The position numbers and the translations under genes are program-made. From Cryptomeria japonica (lineage: Eukaryota; Streptophyta; Pinopsida; Cupressales; Cupressaceae): 64,000 nt of DNA. Below, piece after piece: positions 58,341 through 64,000 of this stretch; the stretch's first letter is position 1; each line of letters opens with the position of its first letter. The DNA lies in contig NC_081411.1 in NCBI RefSeq assembly GCF_030272615.1, positions 154,778,971 through 154,842,970 of the forward strand, written 5' to 3'. Under the pieces are notes generated by a model. It worked only from the letters and a program-made list of their open reading frames with translations, was not told where the DNA came from and did no database searches.

Positions 58341-58559
58341 TAACCTTGCAAATTTAATAACATCATATGTTTTAGAAAGGCTACACTCTTAGGGTTAGGT
58401 CAAGCTCTTACACTTTCTTTTTGGTGAAGCCTCATTGTTTGTTCACTTGGAGTCTCTCTTATGGTGACAATGGTCTAACTTAGCTATATAAAAACTAAAC
58501 TACCAATGTTCTATTGTATGATGTTCTATTCATAACTTTAAAAAATATCATTTTATTAG

Positions 58560-59365
58560 CCCACCATATGACCCCTTAGGTGTCATTAGAGGTCATATTG
58601 TTTCCTAAGAGGTCATATGGTGTCCTATGACCCCTTAGGACACCATATGACCCCTTAAGACACCATACAACCTATAACAACACTATATGGTGTCCTAAGG
58701 GGTCATAGGATTCCATATGACCCCTTAGGACACCATATGACCCATAACAACACCATATGGTGTCCTAAAGGGTCATCATATGGTGTTCTATGACCCCTTA
58801 TGACACTATTTGGTGTCATTATAGGTCCTATGGTGTGCTAAGGACTCATATAGTGTCCTATGACCCCTTAGGACACCCAATGATCCCTTAGATGTTGTTA
58901 GGGGTCATATTGTGTTCTAAGGGTCATATGGTGCCCTATGACCCCTTACGACACAATATGGTGTATTTATGTCCTATGGTGTCCTATAACCCCTAAGATA
59001 CCTTATGACCACTTAGGACACCATATGGTGTTGTTAGGGGTCATATGGTGTCCTAAGGGGTCACATGGTCTACAACGACCTCTTAAGACAACATTTGACC
59101 CCTTAGGACTCCATATGGTGTCATTATGGGTTGTATGGTATCCTAAAAGGTCATATAGTGTTCTATGACCCCTTAGGACATCATTTGGTGTTATTATGGG
59201 TCGTATGGTGTGCTAAGGGGTCATATGGTGTCCTATGACCGCTTAGGACTCCATATGACCTCTTATGTGTCGTTATGGGTCATATGGTGTCCTAAGGAGT
59301 CATATGGTATACTATGACCCCTTAGGACACATGCATGGATCCCTAGGATACCATATGACCCTAGA
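58560..59365. repeat. Palindromic repeat mosaic built from one 20-bp word
   Basis: About 800 bp consist almost wholly of ggtgtcctaaggggtcatat and its complement, joined head-to-head and tail-to-tail (for example atgaccccttaggacaccat next to atggtgtcctaaggggtcat). I estimate more than thirty degenerate copies, with ggtgttgttaggggtc variants. No coding potential beyond chance. Confidence 0.9.
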
Positions 59366-59369
59366 GAGG

Positions 59370-59835
59370 GAGAGAGGGGGAGGAGAGGGATGGAATGGAA
59401 GAGATATACACCCAAGAGACGAGGAGGGTGAGATAGATAGATAGAGACTGAGAGGGAGAGACAAGAGATACATGAGAGAAAGAGAGATGGAGAGAGAGAG
59501 AGAGGGGGGGAGACAAAGATAGAGAAAGGGAAAGGGAGGGGGAGAGATATATGGAGAGAGAGAGGGAAATAGAGGGAGAGATAGAGATAGAGAGAGACAC
59601 AGAGAAGAGGACTCAAAGAGAGAGAGAAAGTGGGATAGAGATACCTAAGAGAGTGTGAGAGAGATAGCGAGTGGGGGAGATATAGAGATATCTAAGAGGT
59701 AGATGGAGGGATTGGGAGAGAAAGAGAGACCTAAGAGGTGGAGGGAGGGAAGGAGAGAGAGGGAGGAAGGGATGGAATGTGAGTACAAGAGACTAGAGAG
59801 AGAGAGAGGTGCGAAGAGAGGGAGAGAGGGAGAGA
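59370..59835. repeat. GA-rich simple repeat
   Basis: gagaga with ggga and gata variants. It faces the CT-rich block at 59858-60490, so the pair could fold back. ORFs through it are low-complexity. Confidence 0.9.
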
Positions 59836-59857
59836 GGAATAGAGACTTGATTATCTC

Positions 59858-59997
59858 CCCTTCTCTCTCCCTCCCCCCTCCTTATCTCTCTCCCCCCCTC
59901 TCTCTCTCTCTCTCTCTCCCTCTCTCTCTCTCTCCCTCCCCCTCTCTCCCCTTCTCCCTTCCTCCATACCCCTTCTTCTCTCCCTCCCTCCCTCCCT

Positions 59998-60032
<35 letters not shown>

Positions 60033-60293
60033 TCCTCCATACCCCTTCTTCTCTCCCTCCCTCCATCCCTACCCCCTCCTGTCTCCCTCCCCCTCTTTCT
60101 CTCTCCCTCCCCCTAATTTCTCTCTCTCTCTCTCTCTCTCTAATTCTCACACTCTTTCTATCTCTATTATCCGTCTCCTCCTTTTTCTCTCCTTCCATCT
60201 CTCCCTCTTTCTTTCCCCCTTTATATTTATGAATTATATTTACTCTCTAGATCCTTTCTATCCCTATATCTATCTCTTTCTATCCCTATATAT

Positions 60294-60348
<55 letters not shown>

Positions 60349-60490
60349 GCCCTCTTCTCTCTTCCTCTCTCTGCTTCTCCCTTCCTTCATACCCCTTCTT
60401 CTCTCCCTCTCTCTCTCCCTCCCTCCCTCCCCCTCCTTTCTCCCTCCCCCCCCCTCTCTCTCTCTCTCCCTCTCTCCCTTTTCCTTCACA
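59858..60490. repeat. CT-rich simple repeat
   Basis: tctctc and ccctcc tracts, including repeated blocks tcccttcctccatacccctt. Encoded Ser/Leu/Pro or Arg/Glu strings are artefacts. Confidence 0.92.
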
Positions 60491-60504
60491 TTTTTTCTAC
60501 TACA

Positions 60505-60915
60505 AATAGCATGTATGGGGTAGTAAACCTATTAGCTCACTACCCTACCATAACATTTTTAAGGTGTAGGAGCGCGTACGCGGTACTTATTACTTATAAG
60601 CGTGTATGGGGTACTGAGCCTATTAGTTCACTGCCCTGCCATAATTTTTTTTAAGGATTAGGAGCACGTACATGCTACTTATTAGTATAGAGTGGAAAAT
60701 AAAATACTGTTGGGCTTGCCAACATTTTATGGACTAACAACACGCACACGGTTATTAAGACAACACGTATGAGGTACTTAGACATATTTTTATTTGCCCA
60801 AGAGCCCCAAGAACCTCAAAAGAAGTTTTTGAGGTCGTTGAAGGCCCCACTGCAACTGTGTCTGCACTTCTATCACTATTTTATACATAGAAGTAAGTGA
60901 ATTTTTTGTTTTTGT
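60505..60915. repeat. GCGTACG-type motif cluster, right copy, with shared downstream word
   Basis: gcatgtatggggtagtaaac, gagcgcgtacgcggtactta, gcgtgtatggggtactgagc, gagcacgtacatgctactta and cacgtatgaggtacttagac recur, then cactgcaactgtgtctgcac and a spacer to aagtgaatt (about 60848-60905). The left region 57380-57840 has the same order, so this is a direct duplication, possibly of the transposon's 5' region. Confidence 0.65.
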
Positions 60916-61203
60916 ATGATTTCAAATGATTGAATAATTGTTCTTATTAGTTTTGTCAATATTATTGTGATTATTTAATAGTTTTGATTCAAAAAAATAA
61001 TGATAAGATGCATATTTATGGTTATTTGTTTGTTTATGAACTTTTGTCTACATATATATGTAATATGATTCTATTTAGGACAAATGATATCAACCATGAG
61101 AAAGAACAAGTGAGAAATGATGGAACAACGAGAGGCTGAAAAGGAAAGACAAAGGCAGTGTATGAAGAAACTATGTGACATAAGAACAATGGGAAAATAA
61201 GGT

Positions 61204-64000
61204 ATGTCATCCTCAACATCTCAATTCGATTTACCAAATGAACATAATGCACCTAATGCAATTGAAGAAGAGACATTTGATTTACCGTATGAACCTAATG
61301 CAATTGAAGAAGATACCACATTAAATAATCAATTAAATAATGAACATACACCTTCTTTATTTGATGAATTGAATGTACATAATGCACCGATGTTAACACC
61401 TCCTAGAATCATTCGTAGGAAACTAAAGTATCTAATTGACATTGATGAGAATATATTGAAGCCAATGCCTGATAAAATGAATGAACGAACTTGTAGGAGA
61501 ATGGTTAAAAGAATATGGAAAAACTATTTTGAAAACTTAAATCAAACCGCAAGATGCCAATTAATTGTTCAAATGATTAAAAATTTGAATTTTAGAGAGA
61601 CAATGAAAATTCTAGACCTAAGATCATCTGAAAGTAACAGTGAAAGAACTATTGTGAGAAATCTATTTGATGCATATCAAGCTATTGGTTCAAAATCATG
61701 TGCTAAAGATTCTAATGCTACTCGATGTGTCATAACATCAACCATAATGAGCAAGAAAATAAAAAAGATCATTTGATAAGAAAAACAAGTAAGTCATTAA
61801 ACATTAGTAGAACAACATTAAGTAAAGCATTAAAGAGGTGAGAAAAAATAGAGGAACCTAGCAATAATTCTCTTTGGGAATTCTTGGGTAGACTACCACG
61901 CAAAGACAAGGTTGTTGTTGATGAACTAAGAACATTAATTGAATTTTTTTGGCATGACAACACAAGATTTTCTCCCAACCAAAGAGATGTTGTTAGAAGG
62001 TGAATCAGGTCTACAAATCGTGAGCCACATGCCAAACACTATTTGGATATGACTCAACTAAATTTTATGAAAGATTCCTTCAAAGTTTCCTCAAATAAGA
62101 ATTTCTCAAATATTTTTTCAAATGACAAAACCTTTTTATATTAAGATTAATCATGTACACACCACATGTTGTTGTAGGATTCAGATTGAATTTTCCATGC
62201 ACTATGATATTTTTCGTCATATTTGTTCTACTCTACACACTAATGATGTTTTGCAGGAATGCAATATTCAAGCACCTCCTAAGTCGGTAAGAGAATTTAT
62301 TTCAAGTGTGCTATGTAATAGGCATGATGGTTGCATTTATTAGAAGATGCCTTGTTTGGAAGGTTTTTGTGCTATATGTGGTGGTTTCAACATTTACCAA
62401 GATGCGTACATTTGGAGAGAACACATGATATTGGTAGGAAACTAGTTTCTTTTGGAAAATACAAGACAATCACATATGGAGTTAAAGATGGAAAAGATTT
62501 CAAGAGATGTGAGCTCGTGAAAAATGATATATGTGTAGCTGAATTTATGAAAATGTTTCAAGAGAAACTAGTTTATGAGTACATAATGCATAGACATAGA
62601 GCTTGATGGTTAGATGAGCAATTCAAGTTATGTAAGGACACATTTCCTCTTGGCACCATTGTCTTTATTGTTGATTTTGCTGAAAATTATACACTACAAC
62701 CTCAAAATGAAGTGCAATCTATGTATTATCATTCTACACAAGTTTCTATTTTTTTACACATAGCATTCATGTATGCATATGATAGCATAGAGGAGGATAG
62801 AAAGGTTTTAAGAGAGTATCACTTCTATAGAAGCAATGATCGTACTCATTCATTGGAGTTTTTACAAGGATGCTTTAAAGTTTTCTATGATAGTTTAAGG
62901 GAAAGGAATATATGATACAACCAACACTTAATATGGTCAAATAATTGCACCACACAATTCAAGAATGCAAGGATGTTTTACTGGTTGACAAGGATGCATA
63001 TGACAAGCGGTGTACAACATTTTTTAAATTTCACTGAGGCTGGACATGGTAAGGGAGAGTACGATGGTACAAGAGCATGTGTAAAAAAAACCCTAGCTAG
63101 AGAAGAATTGAAGTACGAAGGTGGTGCTGAGTTGATAGATGCAGAAACAATTGTGTGATGGTGTAAGTCTATGATGGGTCTAGGTAATCTAGGTACGTCA
63201 ATGGTTCATAGATATTTTTGGTTGATCTGTGAATCTAACATTGAAAACTATCTAGATTGTTGTACAGTTGTAGGATAGAGTGACATGCACTCATTTATGA
63301 GTTGAAATTCGAGTTTATTGGTAATTTATACAAGATAGATGGTATGTTTTTCTCTTCATGCATGTATTGTTTGTGGGAAGAATGTGAATCACAAGAGTGG
63401 GTTGAAAAATGGTCTTGTAGACCGTTGGTTCCCATTGATACATATCAAATTCCCAAAGCACTACAATTGAGCCAGATGGAGACATCAAAGGATTTTGACA
63501 ATGTATCCAACCTAGTGGATTTAGGTGATTTTTTGAGTTAATGTTTTTGCAAGTATTCTTTTTGGTTCATTTTGTTGTACATCATACTTTATTTTTAGTA
63601 TTAATTAACACTTTATAAAATGTAGGTCATGTATATGCAGTTGTTGCAAAAGATAACAATGAAGAAGGAACAAATTGCTATTTGTGTCATTGTGTTGAGC
63701 CAAAAAGAAAATTGACAACCACAATCATTGACAAAGAGGGTATTGAGTACCTAACAGGGTCTGTTGTCGTGACAGGAACATGGCTTAGGAGATACCCTAT
63801 CAAGAATTCTGATGTTTGGTTGTTTGAGGACTTTGAAACACACAAAAATATTCTTCATTTCTCTAACCTTGTTGTTGCAACAAATATTCATTTGATGAAG
63901 TATCGTGGTAGACCTCATAACAAGATTTTATGGAAAGTTCATGAATCTGACCACAAGGCAATACTTGACACAATACGGGTTAGAGCTGATCCTGAAGGCT
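61204..64000 (+). pseudogene. Transposase-like gene (DFAENY / QFK / GHGKG..DG family), incomplete
   Basis: It starts MSSSTSQFDLPNEHNA at 61204. Next come a basic N-terminal region (RRKLKYLID, then RTCRRMVKRIWKNYF), a segment RLPRKDKVVVDELRTLIEFF and FSPNQRDVVR, and a Cys/His part (HTTCCCRIQIEFSMHYDIF, CAICGGF). The core has VDFAENYTLQPQNEVQS (62.67 kb), WSNNCTTQFKN (62.93 kb) and AGHGKGEYDG (63.04 kb). These fit a DDD/E-type transposase, with Asn where the second Asp is usual. Stops and shifts (near 62085, 62343 and 63290) break it. A 101-nt intron (63525-63625) joins VDLG to HVYAVVA. It continues beyond the window. I link it to Sola-like families with moderate certainty. Confidence 0.6.
63525..63625 (+). 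other. Intron in the transposase-like gene
   Basis: Donor gtgatt after gatttag, acceptor aaaatgtag. Splicing removes the TAA at 63539-63541 and keeps the frame into HVYAVVAKDNNEEG. Confidence 0.6.

Noticed and set aside
59263-60654. Long open frames of up to 141 codons in the GA/CT region
   Set aside because: Same composition artefact; frames exist on both strands at once.

Overview
The window is nuclear DNA from a seed plant with a large, repeat-rich genome. I favour a gymnosperm, but the species cannot be fixed from sequence alone. The plant call rests on lineage-specific families: Tat-type Ty3/gypsy elements with an antisense plant-mobile-domain ORF, DUF4283/zinc-knuckle ORFs, copia elements with a CxxC..HxxxxC gag knuckle, L1-type LINEs with zf-RVT and RNase H ends, and tRNA-derived SINE remnants. 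No intact cellular gene is visible. Almost every coding region is broken by stops, mostly TAG and TGA, or by internal deletions.

Layout. (1) 1-33.8 kb is a deep nest. A DUF4283/zinc-knuckle ORF (1-172, 17015-17349, 33286-33810) is split by two LTR elements. The first is a 16.8-kb Tat element on the minus strand (173-17014; TSD gttgc, 1.1-kb LTRs) with gag, protease, G-patch, RT, RNase H, integrase and a plus-strand plant-mobile-domain ORF between pol and its 3' LTR. The second is a minus-strand copia element (about 17349-33285). The copia 3' LTR is itself split by a DNA transposon (17983-27328, 32-bp TIRs starting GGGYAAGTGCA, 4-bp TSD). That transposon is interrupted by an LTR (20336-27321, TSD cttat/cttac). 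Between the two LTR pieces lie a roughly 130-bp tandem-repeat array and a long unrecognised gene remnant. A solo LTR (29217-30584) sits in the copia integrase. (2) 33.8-38.4 kb holds a TIR element with an internal tandem duplication, an LTR with an adjacent primer-binding site and two tRNA-derived SINE-like pieces. (3) 38.4-48.2 kb holds two oppositely oriented L1-type LINE fragments. The minus one hosts a young non-autonomous copia relative (40707-45648, two 449-bp LTRs differing at about seven sites, TSD ataat). That element carries only gag and protease, an acidic tail and a strikingly GC-rich leader. (4) 48.2-53.7 kb is AT-rich DNA and a second, internally deleted Tat fragment. (5) 53.7-55.8 kb is a chain of short, mostly phase-0 exons of an unrecognised gene, interrupted by an LTR. 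(6) From 56423 to the window end lies what may be one large DNA transposon. It starts with the same GGGTAAGTGCAC terminus as the nested element at 17983 and carries simple repeats, an 0.8-kb palindromic repeat mosaic and, from 61204, a broken transposase-like gene with DFAENY and GHGKG..DG motifs.

Together the genes are retroelement replication modules and a cut-and-paste transposase. The most interesting signals are the shared TIR and 4-bp TSD linking the 17983 element to the transposase-bearing element, the microexon gene, the gag-protease-only copia element, and the stop-codon signature expected from C-to-T decay at CHG and CG sites.
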